This document shows positions 48,466 to 55,519 of a stretch of DNA of 55,519 nt, in pieces. A program made the translations under genes and the position numbers. Below the pieces are notes generated by a model. It did no database searches and was not told where the DNA came from. It worked only from the letters and a program-made list of their open reading frames with translations. Source of the stretch: Eubacteriaceae bacterium (lineage in GTDB: Bacteria; Bacillota; Clostridia; Lachnospirales; Lachnospiraceae); the NCBI GenBank assembly GCA_902362875.1, contig CABIYF010000021.1, positions 1 to 55,519 on the forward strand, in the 5' to 3' direction. Numbering within the stretch: position 1 is the stretch's first letter; each line of letters opens with the position of its first letter.

Positions 48466-48870
48466 TTAGTATTTGTTTTTGTAGATAAAGGTATCGCTGT
48501 TTATTTTTTTGCCACCTTTGGATTTGTAAATTGTTACAGTACTGTAAACACGATATGTATAACCTTTGGTGACATAATAACCACGACTGTATAAATTTAC
48601 ATTTGTACAACCATAAGTTCCACTAGTTAATGTATGCCATTTTCCACCAGAATATCGTTGTAATTTCATGTTTATTTTGGAATAATAGGAGTACTTGCTT
48701 GGGATAACGGTTGTATAAAAAGAAGCTAATCCCAATTTTTTAAAAGATAAGCCGATAGTGACATCTTGAAAACCAGGCCAGTTATTGGCAGCAGATACAG
48801 AAATGGGAGTACTAATAAGAAAAGTAGTACAGAGAATTAGGATAAGTAATAGTTTATGAAATTTTTTCAT
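48466..48870 (-). CDS. Small secreted protein of unknown function
   Basis: The 134-residue protein has a clear signal peptide (KKFHKLLLILILCTTFLI, cleavage after VSA near 26). The mature part of about 108 residues is rich in Tyr, Lys, Ser and Gly. It shows alternating strands such as YYVTKGYTYRVYSTVTIYKSKGGKK, suggesting a small beta domain. It resembles the little-studied secreted DUF6147-like proteins of Clostridia, but I am not certain. The ATG at 48870 is chosen for the signal peptide and AAAGGA. It lies downstream of the anti-sigma-like gene but is separated from it by a terminator. Confidence 0.7.
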   Translation of the reverse strand: MKKFHKLLLILILCTTFLISTPISVSAANNWPGFQDVTIGLSFKKLGLASFYTTVIPSKYSYYSKINMKLQRYSGGKWHTLTSGTYGCTNVNLYSRGYYVTKGYTYRVYSTVTIYKSKGGKKINSDTFIYKNKY

Positions 48871-48927
48871 AGTAATAATCCTTTCCATCCTTACCAACAT
48901 ACAAAATTGGTAAGAATAGAAAGGATG

Positions 48928-48965
48928 AAAAAAAGAACCTTAAGAAAGTTTAGTTCTTAAGGTTC
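48928..48965 (-). terminator. Terminator after the anti-sigma-like gene
   Basis: A perfect 12 bp stem (48935-48946 with 48954-48965) is followed on the minus strand by a U-rich tail. Confidence 0.85.
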
Positions 48966-48977
48966 CGTATATATTAT

Positions 48978-49685
48978 TTAGTTGAAGTTGACTTTAGATA
49001 GAGATGCAATTTTTAAGAGCTCAGATTGATTTTCTTTAGATATTATAGAAATAATAGAGCGGTTTTTGTATGTTATCAAAGTATTATTATCTCCAGATAA
49101 AAAATAATATGTATGATCTTTATATGTTATTTTGTCATATTTGGAGATAAACGACTGATTAATATATGAATCATATTTTTGATTTATTTGAGCTTTAACA
49201 TAAAGATAATCATCGATTTTCTCATTGTAAAATTCATATATTACTTGATCACTTTTAAATGAATAAGATACTTTGGTTTGTTTATAGTTTTTTGGTATAT
49301 ATTTAAAAGTGATATTGTATTTATTTTTATCTTTGGTGTTAATGTTTGTTCTATTGCCATTAATACTTCTATGGAATACAAAATTCAATACAGGTTCTCG
49401 AACCGCTTTAATATTCATAGCCGCAGCAGAAACAACAAGAACCACTGCAACAGCAATGGCTGCTACTTTTTTGCCAAGCTGAAATCGTTCGAGACGAGCT
49501 TCTCGTTTATAAGCATCCTGAAACATACGATGCATCTTTTCATCAAATTCTTTGGAAGGCTCCAGTTCAGGGAGTTCTTCAGATTTCTTGATTTCCTCAT
49601 CGATGTACTGGCGGCCGCCATATTCGATAAGGTGATCTAATAATTTATTTTGTTCTTCAATAGTTTTTTTGTCCTTATTGTTCAT
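48978..49685 (-). CDS. Anti-sigma-factor-like membrane protein (DUF4367-like)
   Basis: The 235-residue protein has an acidic N-terminal cytosolic part (1-70) with PSKEFDEKMHRMFQDAYKREARLERF, and one membrane helix at about 75-93. An outside domain of about 140 residues contains FKYIPKNYKQTKVSYSFKSDQVIYEF, characteristic of DUF4367-type sensors. Proteins of this build usually follow an ECF sigma factor gene and bind it. No sigma factor gene lies upstream here. Its outside domain is unusually Asn/Lys/Tyr-rich and the gene is more AT-rich than its neighbours. Confidence 0.75.
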   Translation of the reverse strand: MNNKDKKTIEEQNKLLDHLIEYGGRQYIDEEIKKSEELPELEPSKEFDEKMHRMFQDAYKREARLERFQLGKKVAAIAVAVVLVVSAAAMNIKAVREPVLNFVFHRSINGNRTNINTKDKNKYNITFKYIPKNYKQTKVSYSFKSDQVIYEFYNEKIDDYLYVKAQINQKYDSYINQSFISKYDKITYKDHTYYFLSGDNNTLITYKNRSIISIISKENQSELLKIASLSKVNFN

Positions 49686-49860
49686 AGGAAGTCCTCTTTC
49701 CGAAACATTGTCTTAATTTGTGTTTAGAATGTCCGGTTCCCTTCATATAAATATCTTCGTGTACGATAAAATTAAAGGCAACAGGGCATTATATTATAGA
49801 TTAAGTATAATAAAATACGGACGTTCTGTAAATAATTTCTAAAGAAAAATATCAAAATAT

Positions 49861-50127
49861 TTAGTCTTCTTCAATTACCTGAATCTCCAGATAATCAAAA
49901 TCAATATCTTCTACAAAACTGTCATGAGTAAATCGGGTTTTAGAATGACGAATAAAATCATTTTTATTGCTGTCCAGCCAAAGCGGTTTTGAGAGATCAA
50001 ATTCGTAACACATATCTTCTAACGCCTGATAAACCTTTCTTGTACGATTCAAATCGTTATCAATACAAATAACGGTATCTTTTAACATGCGATTTTCATG
50101 AAAAATCTTTCCCCACATACGAAACAT
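49861..50127 (-). CDS. Conserved-looking small protein of unknown function
   Basis: This 88-residue acidic protein starts MFRMWGKIFHENRML and has the central pattern RTRKVYQALEDMCYEFDLSKPLWLDSNKNDF and a beta-strand tail YLEIQVIEED. The ATG at 50127 has AGGATAAT upstream; an earlier in-frame ATG lacks a ribosome site. No signal peptide, membrane helix or known motif is visible. It stands alone between the anti-sigma-like gene and the divergent transporter gene. Confidence 0.7.
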   Translation of the reverse strand: MFRMWGKIFHENRMLKDTVICIDNDLNRTRKVYQALEDMCYEFDLSKPLWLDSNKNDFIRHSKTRFTHDSFVEDIDFDYLEIQVIEED

Positions 50128-50252
50128 ATAATTATCCTGCCTTTGAAATAAATTTAAATACAATCTTTTGGTTTAGTATAGAAGTATTTTTGATTATTGT
50201 AAAGAATAATCGGTATGTTATACTTAAAAAAAGTTATGTAAGGAGATGAATC

Positions 50253-51305
50253 ATGAAAATATTAAAAAGAATATTTATAGATGGGTTGTCAGGAATGGCA
50301 ATCGGATTGTTTGCGACATTGATCACGGGAACGATTCTGGAGCAGATCGGTACATTTGCAGGAGGAAATATCGGACATATGATCGTGATGGCTGCATCTA
50401 TCGCAAAAGTCTTGACAGGTGCAGGAATCGGTATAGGAACAGCGTGTAAACTTGGAGAGGAGACATTGGTGTGTGCCTCAGCAGCAAGTGCAGGGATGAT
50501 AGGAGCATTTGCAACAGGATTGTTAAATGGAAGTGTTGTGACGGATGGAAAGATTTTGTTAAGCGGCCCGGGAGAACCATTGGGTGCATTTGTAGCAGCA
50601 TATGTAGGAATTGAGCTTGGACGTATTTTTGTAGGACGTACCAAATTAGATATTATATTGACACCGTTGGTTACAATTGTCGGAGGAGGCGTTGTTGGCC
50701 TGACGGTCGGACCTTATATATCTGATCTCATGAAACAGATCGGAGAGATGATACGCTGGGGAACAGAGCAGCAGCCATTTTTGATGGGAATTATCGTGTC
50801 AGTTCTGATGGGAATGGCACTCACACTGCCAATCAGTTCAGCAGCTTTAGGAGTTATTCTGAATCTATCGGGAATCGCAGCAGGAGCAGCAACGGTTGGA
50901 TGCTGTGCACAGATGATCGGATTTGCAGCGGCAAGTTTTCGTGAAAATGGAATTGGCGGACTTTTGGCACAGGGAATCGGAACTTCTATGCTGCAAGTTC
51001 CCAATATTGTGCGAAAACCATTGATCTGGCTGCCAACGATCATAACAAGTGCGATCCTTGGACCAATTTCAACGGTCGTATTAAAAATGACAAACAATGC
51101 CATTGGTTCAGGAATGGGAACTGCAGGACTTGTTGGACCGATCATGGCATATAAGACCATGATAACAAATACATCTCCAGTCATAACGATTATCATGATA
51201 CTGGTAATGCTGATCATTGCACCTGCATTTCTTACATATTTTATTTCAGAAGGAATGAGACGCAAGGGGCTGATCAAAGATGGCGATATGAAACTTCAAA
51301 TTTAG
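50253..51305 (+). CDS. PTS EIIC-like membrane protein (PTS_EIIC_2 family)
   Basis: The 350-residue protein is almost wholly hydrophobic, with around nine or ten Gly/Ala-rich helices. Conserved-looking stretches include GNIGHMIVMAASIAKVLTGAGIGIG, LSGPGEPLGAFVAAYVGIELG, LPISSAALGVILNLSGIAAGAATVGCCAQMIGFA and SGMGTAGLVGPI. These match the PTS_EIIC_2 family, which has EIIC ancestry. No IIA or IIB gene is nearby, so phosphotransfer is doubtful and the substrate unknown. Its 3' end overlaps the end of convergent yyaC by 32 bases. Confidence 0.8.
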   Translation: MKILKRIFIDGLSGMAIGLFATLITGTILEQIGTFAGGNIGHMIVMAASIAKVLTGAGIGIGTACKLGEETLVCASAASAGMIGAFATGLLNGSVVTDGKILLSGPGEPLGAFVAAYVGIELGRIFVGRTKLDIILTPLVTIVGGGVVGLTVGPYISDLMKQIGEMIRWGTEQQPFLMGIIVSVLMGMALTLPISSAALGVILNLSGIAAGAATVGCCAQMIGFAAASFRENGIGGLLAQGIGTSMLQVPNIVRKPLIWLPTIITSAILGPISTVVLKMTNNAIGSGMGTAGLVGPIMAYKTMITNTSPVITIIMILVMLIIAPAFLTYFISEGMRRKGLIKDGDMKLQI

Positions 51306-51846
51306 AAGTTTCAAATTTAAAAGTCTGAATTCCTTTTGCAATGAAAGAAGCCAGATAAAAAACAGTTTGCAGCCGTGTTGTCTGGATCGTTTCATGATAG
51401 GACTCGGAAAAACGGTCAACAATGCCGGTAATGGATATGTCTCCGATGGGAGGCAGGCTTTTGGATACACCCTGTCCCGGGCAAAGCGGCATGGAAGACA
51501 GAGTGATATATCCGACATGTTCTTCGCAGCCCAGACAGGAATCAATTGCAATGACGAACGGATTTTTATGAAACGTATAAATGAGTTCTATGGTGTGGTC
51601 AAGATTCTTGGCGTGAACCGGGGACTGCAGACTGCCATAAACTGAATACACAGGTGAATCAATAAGAGACTGCCCGACTAATGGGCCAAGACAGTCACCG
51701 GTCGCACGATCTGAGCCGATACAGATCAAGACCAGTGGCTGATTTTTTTTGCATTTTTTTTGTAAATGTGCAAGCAGATCGTTTTGGAATCTGGCTAATG
51801 CACAAGGATCGTCTGGCTGATAATAATTTATTTTTTTGAAAGTCAA
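51274..51846 (-). CDS. yyaC: Spore protease-like protein YyaC
   Basis: This 190-residue protein is of the YyaC type, related to the germination protease GPR fold. Motifs are LICIGSDRATGDCLGPLVGQSL near 40-62, KNPFVIAIDSCLGCEEHVGYI near 92-112 and PPIGDISITGIVD near 134. YyaC genes are found next to the origin in many sporulating Firmicutes and are expressed during sporulation in B. subtilis. The exact reaction is not settled. The presence of yyaC supports a spore-forming host. Confidence 0.92.
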   Translation of the reverse strand: MTFKKINYYQPDDPCALARFQNDLLAHLQKKCKKNQPLVLICIGSDRATGDCLGPLVGQSLIDSPVYSVYGSLQSPVHAKNLDHTIELIYTFHKNPFVIAIDSCLGCEEHVGYITLSSMPLCPGQGVSKSLPPIGDISITGIVDRFSESYHETIQTTRLQTVFYLASFIAKGIQTFKFETSKFEVSYRHL

Positions 51847-52005
51847 AGCAATTTCCTCCTGCGTTATGATTTGTTCCTAGTGTATACAAAATGTAGAAAA
51901 AATATGTAGAAAAAAATTGTGATTTCTTCGACGTGGTTTGATAAAAAATTTTAGACGATCATGGTAAAGTTTGTGTGAGCAGATAGAGAAAAAGGAGGAA
52001 TTTTC

Positions 52006-53163
52006 GTGAAAACAGAGCAGTTGTTGCCAAAAAACATCCGCCAGATCGGGAGTCCGGTGGGACATACAAAAGTATATATTGAAGATTATGTAATAACCTT
52101 TCTAAATTCATTATCAATGGACAAGAATACATATGTAAGAGGAGCTATTTTATTTGGAGAGAAAAAAACGATAGAAGATGACACCATCATTTATGTAAAA
52201 GGAGCGATCGAGGGTCAGAATCTGGAACTTGATCTGGATGAAACCGTATTTAATGATGAAGTGTGGAGAGAAATTTATCAGCAAAAGGACCGGCTGTTTC
52301 CGGGGCTTGAAGTGATTGGATGGGCATTGCTTCGGATGGGATTTTCAGTACGGCTTAACGATAAGATCAAAAAAACACATTTTGAAAATTTTCCGGGAGA
52401 AGGAAAAGTACTTTACATGATTGATGATCTTGAAAATGAAGATGCATTCTATGTATATCGAGAACAAGATCTGGCGAGACAAAGTGGTTACTACATATAT
52501 TATGATAAAAATCCAATGATGCAGGAATATCTGGCAGAGCGCAGGGAAGGCATGAAAGAATCGGAAAATTACGAGAAGATGATGGAAAATATGAGAGATG
52601 AGAGACTTATCCGTCAGTTTCGGGAGAAAGTTTCAAGAAAGACAAAAAGCAGTCAGCGAAAAGGGCGTTTCCGTACATTTTCCACGGCAGCAGCGGTTGC
52701 GGTTATGATGATCATGGGTGGAACGATGTATTATTATGCACAGCAGGATCAGAGTATCAATTTTCGTGAGGTAGTAAATGGGGCTGTCAATACGATGGGA
52801 AAAGGGGTAAAAGAGCAGGTGGAAGATAAAAGTGAGACAACCGAAAAGACAAAAACGGTTACGAAAGTTTTGGATACGCAGGCATCGACGGTAGAAAAGA
52901 AAAGTACAACAGCAGTTAAAAATACAACAGCAGCTCAAATTACAACGGCAAAGAAAACAGCAGCGACAGCAGCGAAAAAAACAAATGCATCCAAATATAA
53001 ATACTATAAATATACAGTAAAAAAAGGAGAAACACTGGTTTCGATCAGCAGAAAGGTATATGGAACGCAGAAACTGGTAAAGAGAATCAGGGAGGCAAAT
53101 GCGTTAAGCAATCAGAATCAGATTTATCCTGGACAGAAATTGATCATACCGATCGCTCGTTAA
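52006..53163 (+). CDS. Bitopic protein: MPN-like domain, membrane helix, LysM
   Basis: The 385-residue protein starts at a GTG with an AAGGAGG site. Residues 24-165 look like an MPN/JAB fold: VRGAILFGEK, a strand IIYVKGAI, LEVIGWALLRMGF where active enzymes have GWxHSHP, then VLYMIDDLENEDAFYVYRE. No JAMM histidines or aspartate are in place, so it should be inactive. A charged region and basic stretch (180-222) precede a membrane helix (about 224-243). A Thr/Lys/Ala-rich spacer (265-330) leads to one LysM domain (about 338-384), YTVKKGETLVSISRKVYG. It would link the cytosol with peptidoglycan. Function unknown. Confidence 0.82.
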   Translation: MKTEQLLPKNIRQIGSPVGHTKVYIEDYVITFLNSLSMDKNTYVRGAILFGEKKTIEDDTIIYVKGAIEGQNLELDLDETVFNDEVWREIYQQKDRLFPGLEVIGWALLRMGFSVRLNDKIKKTHFENFPGEGKVLYMIDDLENEDAFYVYREQDLARQSGYYIYYDKNPMMQEYLAERREGMKESENYEKMMENMRDERLIRQFREKVSRKTKSSQRKGRFRTFSTAAAVAVMMIMGGTMYYYAQQDQSINFREVVNGAVNTMGKGVKEQVEDKSETTEKTKTVTKVLDTQASTVEKKSTTAVKNTTAAQITTAKKTAATAAKKTNASKYKYYKYTVKKGETLVSISRKVYGTQKLVKRIREANALSNQNQIYPGQKLIIPIAR

Positions 53164-53258
53164 TGAGAAAAACTAAGGATACTGGACACATTTCATAGGA
53201 TAAGGTATACTAATTTTTGTTCAGAAATCATAGCGATCATAAAGAAGAAAGGGATTTT

Positions 53259-54452
53259 ATGGAACAAAAGACGAAATCAGGATTTTCTCTTTATATTAAT
53301 TCAAATGAGAATTTTCAAAATGCGTTAATCCTGGAACAAAGGAAGAAAAGATACAGGATTGGATTGACCATTGCACTTATGATCGTAGCGGTATGCAGTA
53401 TTTTGGCATATCGGTACCGGACATATCATAGCATAAAGGTGGTTAAGACCATTTCAAAGGATTTGACAGAATCTTTCCAATCATTTTCATATAAAAACGG
53501 AACGATATGTTATAGCGAAGATGGAATCTATTTTTTAGATGGAAATGGAAATGAGAAATGGAACCGGACATATTCAATTAAGAATCCAGAGGCATCTTAT
53601 TGCGGTGACTACATTGTAATTGCCTCCAAAAATGGAAATGAGATTGCATTGCTTGATGATTGTGGGCAGATGAAGAAGTTCAGTGTTTCTTATCCGATTG
53701 TCAATGTTGAAGTTGCGAAACAGGGCGTGATCGCGCTGATGCTTCACGGAGATAAGGGAAACTATATTGAATTATATGATGCGGCACAGAAGAAACTGGT
53801 AAGTATCAAAGTGACTGCAAGCCAGAACGGATATCCAATGGACATTGCGCTTTCTGCTGACGGACAGAATCTGATGGTAAGCTATCTCGTGGTAGATGGA
53901 ATCAATGTAAAGAGCAGAATTGCATTTTATAATTTTGGAACAACAGGGGAAGAAAAAGGTGATCAGCTGATCAGCGGTTTTGATTTTAAAGACTGTGTAA
54001 TTCCAAAGGTTCGTTATATGGGAGATTCCAAAGCAGTGGCGGCAGCAGATGACAAACTCATATTCTTTAAAACTGGAAGGACAATATCCAAGAGTAATAC
54101 TGTAAAGATCAGTAAGACGATCAAAAGTATTGCAGTAAATGACAATTATATAGGACTGGTACTTGAACATGATGGAAAATCAACAGAGGAAAAATATCAG
54201 GCGGTTGTATATAACAAAAGCGGAAGAAGAGTGATGAAGCATGATTTTTCTTCAGAATATACGAAAGTATTACTAGGAGAAAAAGAAATGGTACTTGCTG
54301 GAAACTATCATTTTTCTGTTTTGAATTTTAACGGACATGAGATGTACCAGAAGGATTTTAAGAAACGAATTTCAAATGTATCATTAACAGGAAAGAAGAG
54401 AAGATATTTAATTACATATGAAGACAATATTAATTTACTTGAATTACGCTAG
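53259..54452 (+). CDS. DUF5711-type bitopic beta-propeller protein
   Basis: The 397-residue protein has a short cytosolic head, one membrane helix (about 32-50) and a large outside domain. That domain is made of repeated four-stranded blades with patterns such as YFLDGNGNEKWN, IALLDDCGQMKKFSV and IELYDAAQKKLVSI. The build matches the DUF5711 family, common in Lachnospiraceae beside CvpA genes. The ATG at 53259 has AAAGGG; a TTG 42 bases earlier does not. It is followed by cvpA after 13 bp. The role is unknown, perhaps an envelope scaffold. Confidence 0.85.
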   Translation: MEQKTKSGFSLYINSNENFQNALILEQRKKRYRIGLTIALMIVAVCSILAYRYRTYHSIKVVKTISKDLTESFQSFSYKNGTICYSEDGIYFLDGNGNEKWNRTYSIKNPEASYCGDYIVIASKNGNEIALLDDCGQMKKFSVSYPIVNVEVAKQGVIALMLHGDKGNYIELYDAAQKKLVSIKVTASQNGYPMDIALSADGQNLMVSYLVVDGINVKSRIAFYNFGTTGEEKGDQLISGFDFKDCVIPKVRYMGDSKAVAAADDKLIFFKTGRTISKSNTVKISKTIKSIAVNDNYIGLVLEHDGKSTEEKYQAVVYNKSGRRVMKHDFSSEYTKVLLGEKEMVLAGNYHFSVLNFNGHEMYQKDFKKRISNVSLTGKKRRYLITYEDNINLLELR

Positions 54453-54465
54453 AAATGGAGTACAC

Positions 54466-55002
54466 ATGGGAGAAATAGTTTTAGGTGTTTTTGGATTATA
54501 TTTGATTTTTCAGGTAGTAATGGGATATCGGAGAGGTCTGATGAAAAGTATGCTCAATCTTGCATCATGGATTCTTACGTTTGCCATTGCTTATGAAGGA
54601 GCATCATATTTTAAAGATATCATAATTCAAAATGTACCACAGATTCAGGGAACGATCGTGACAGATCAGATCGCATATATGATTGCTTACCTTATACTGA
54701 TGATCATATGTAAGATGATATTTTCAGTTATCGTGCGGTTTATTAATAAAGTAAGCAGGATACCAGGGGTTGGTTTCATTAATCGTGTGGCCGGAGCTGT
54801 ACTTGGATTTGTAAAGGGAAGTCTGATCATTATGGTATTGATGTTTTTTATTTCATTGATGCCGCATATTGGTATGCAGACGGAATATGAACAGATCATT
54901 GGAGGAAGTGAGATCATGCAGACGATGGTCGACACGAATCCGTTAGGACAGATGATCCAACAAGAAATTCAATCAGAAACACAGAAATTATTACAGAACT
55001 AA
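54466..55002 (+). CDS. cvpA: CvpA-family membrane protein
   Basis: This 178-residue protein has four membrane helices (about 2-20, 26-44, 64-88 and 104-128) and the CvpA family patterns GYRRGLMKSMLNLASWILTFAIAY and VNKVSRIPGVGFINRVAGAVLGFVKG. The C-terminal 45 residues are soluble. CvpA proteins are widespread and linked to envelope maintenance, with no settled mechanism. The ATG at 54466 with GGAG is chosen over one 48 bases earlier that lies inside the previous gene. Confidence 0.88.
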   Translation: MGEIVLGVFGLYLIFQVVMGYRRGLMKSMLNLASWILTFAIAYEGASYFKDIIIQNVPQIQGTIVTDQIAYMIAYLILMIICKMIFSVIVRFINKVSRIPGVGFINRVAGAVLGFVKGSLIIMVLMFFISLMPHIGMQTEYEQIIGGSEIMQTMVDTNPLGQMIQQEIQSETQKLLQN

Positions 55003-55020
55003 AATTTCAGAATTAAAATA

Positions 55021-55060
55021 GAGGAGATGCAATGTATTTTGTATCTCCTTTATTTTTTCG
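55021..55060 (+). terminator. Terminator after cvpA
   Basis: A 9 bp stem, GGAGATGCA with TGTATCTCC (one G-U pair), is followed by TTTATTTTTT. It ends the LysM-DUF5711-cvpA group before the rrn promoters. Confidence 0.75.
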
Positions 55061-55090
55061 TTTTATAGGGCTTTCCTATAAAACGAAAAA
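55054..55090. terminator. Long perfect hairpin upstream of the right rrn promoters
   Basis: A 16 bp perfect inverted repeat (55054-55069 with 55075-55090) with a 5-base loop begins with six T and ends with five A. Read leftward it is a good terminator and read rightward an insulator-like hairpin. It lies between cvpA and the rrn promoters. Confidence 0.65.
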
Positions 55091-55161
55091 TCTTTTCTTC
55101 AGATATTATGGCGGTTAGGAGTACTTATTGCAAAGAAAAACGAAAAAAATGAAAAAAAGTG

Positions 55162-55394
55162 TTGACACGAATGTGGTGGCATGATATTATATCTAAGCTG
55201 TCTGTGAGAGACAGTGAGAAACACAGTTCTTTCAAAGGGATTTGAAAAAGTGTTTCAAAAATAAATTAAAAAAGTTCTTGACAAACAAGAAAGAACATGA
55301 TATGATTTAAAAGTTGCTGCGGTTCTTATGAAGGACGGGTCAACAAAATAAATTAAAAAAAGTTCTTGACAAGCCAAGAACTAAGTGATATAAT
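55162..55394 (+). promoter_or_regulatory. Three tandem rRNA operon promoters, read rightward
   Basis: Three promoters each have a perfect TTGACA and 17 bp spacing. They are 55162-55167 with TATTAT 55185-55190, 55278-55283 with TATGAT 55301-55306, and 55366-55371 with TATAAT 55389-55394. A-tracts precede all three -35 boxes. The leader then runs off the right end. They mirror the three at the left end, strongly suggesting that a second rRNA operon starts just outside. Confidence 0.85.
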
Positions 55395-55519
55395 GATAAA
55401 GCTTCTTATACGAAGCGGATCACAAAAAAGATCTTTGACAACTGAACAATAAGACAACCTTGAAAATTCTAATGAATTTTTCAGATGATTTTAGTAAAAA
55501 TCAACGAACGTTCTTTATA
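55343..55519 (+). repeat. Right copy of the terminal inverted repeat (rRNA operon leader)
   Basis: This is the near-identical inverted counterpart of bases 1-175. It includes the last promoter (TTGACA/TATAAT) and about 125 bases of transcribed leader up to the window edge. Confidence 0.85.

Overview
The window is the replication-origin region of an AT-rich, spore-forming, anaerobic Firmicute. The protein style points to Clostridia, family Lachnospiraceae (an Anaerostipes-like organism is plausible but cannot be proved from the sequence alone). Supporting signs are the order rnpA-yidD-yidC-jag-mnmE-mnmG-rsmG-parA-parB to the right of oriC and dnaA-dnaN-yaaA-recF-gyrB-gyrA to the left. Spore genes of the yyaC and pdaA type, a two-subunit iron-sulfur fumarase and DUF4446/DUF5711/CvpA-type proteins fit the same picture.

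Layout. Both ends of the window are the same ~175 bp sequence in opposite orientation. It is the promoter/leader of a ribosomal RNA operon pointing outward, so the whole segment is an island between two divergent rrn operons. From left to right: rrn promoters (minus); tRNA-Ser(GCU); fumarase fumB-fumA; gyrA-gyrB-recF-yaaA-dnaN-dnaA, all leftward. The bipartite oriC lies on both sides of dnaA, with a run of DnaA-trios next to dnaN. Rightward from there come rpmH, rnpA, yidD, yidC, jag, mnmE, mnmG, rsmG, an unknown coiled-coil gene, argS, two perfect parS sites, parA, parB, a DUF4446 gene and serS.

Accessory half (24-55 kb). A Bce-type antimicrobial-peptide sensing module (response regulator, short sensor kinase, BceAB-type ABC transporter) is split by a PHP phosphoesterase and a cupin gene. 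Its transporter promoter carries a perfect copy of the Bce-type operator half-sites. Next are a serine/asparagine-rich membrane-anchored beta-helix protein, a fructose-type regulator plus 1-phosphofructokinase, and 5-formyl-THF cyclo-ligase. These are followed by a tandem array of four secreted paralogues of unknown function, the third broken by an in-frame amber codon. After a terminator and a new promoter comes an extracytosolic flavin electron-transfer operon: ApbE flavin transferase, a four-FMN-domain protein, a one-FMN-domain protein and a NapH-type membrane iron-sulfur protein.

The rest holds murG with a TSCPD protein, mtnN, a PdaA-like deacetylase lipoprotein, a dUTPase, an orphan anti-sigma-like protein with a small secreted protein, a PTS EIIC-like transporter and the spore protease relative YyaC. 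A membrane-envelope trio closes the window: MPN-like/TM/LysM, DUF5711 propeller and CvpA.

The most promising material for new biology is the four-paralogue secreted array beside the flavin electron-transfer operon, the degenerate MPN-TM-LysM protein and the beta-helix membrane protein. All similarity statements are by eye from motifs; no search was run.
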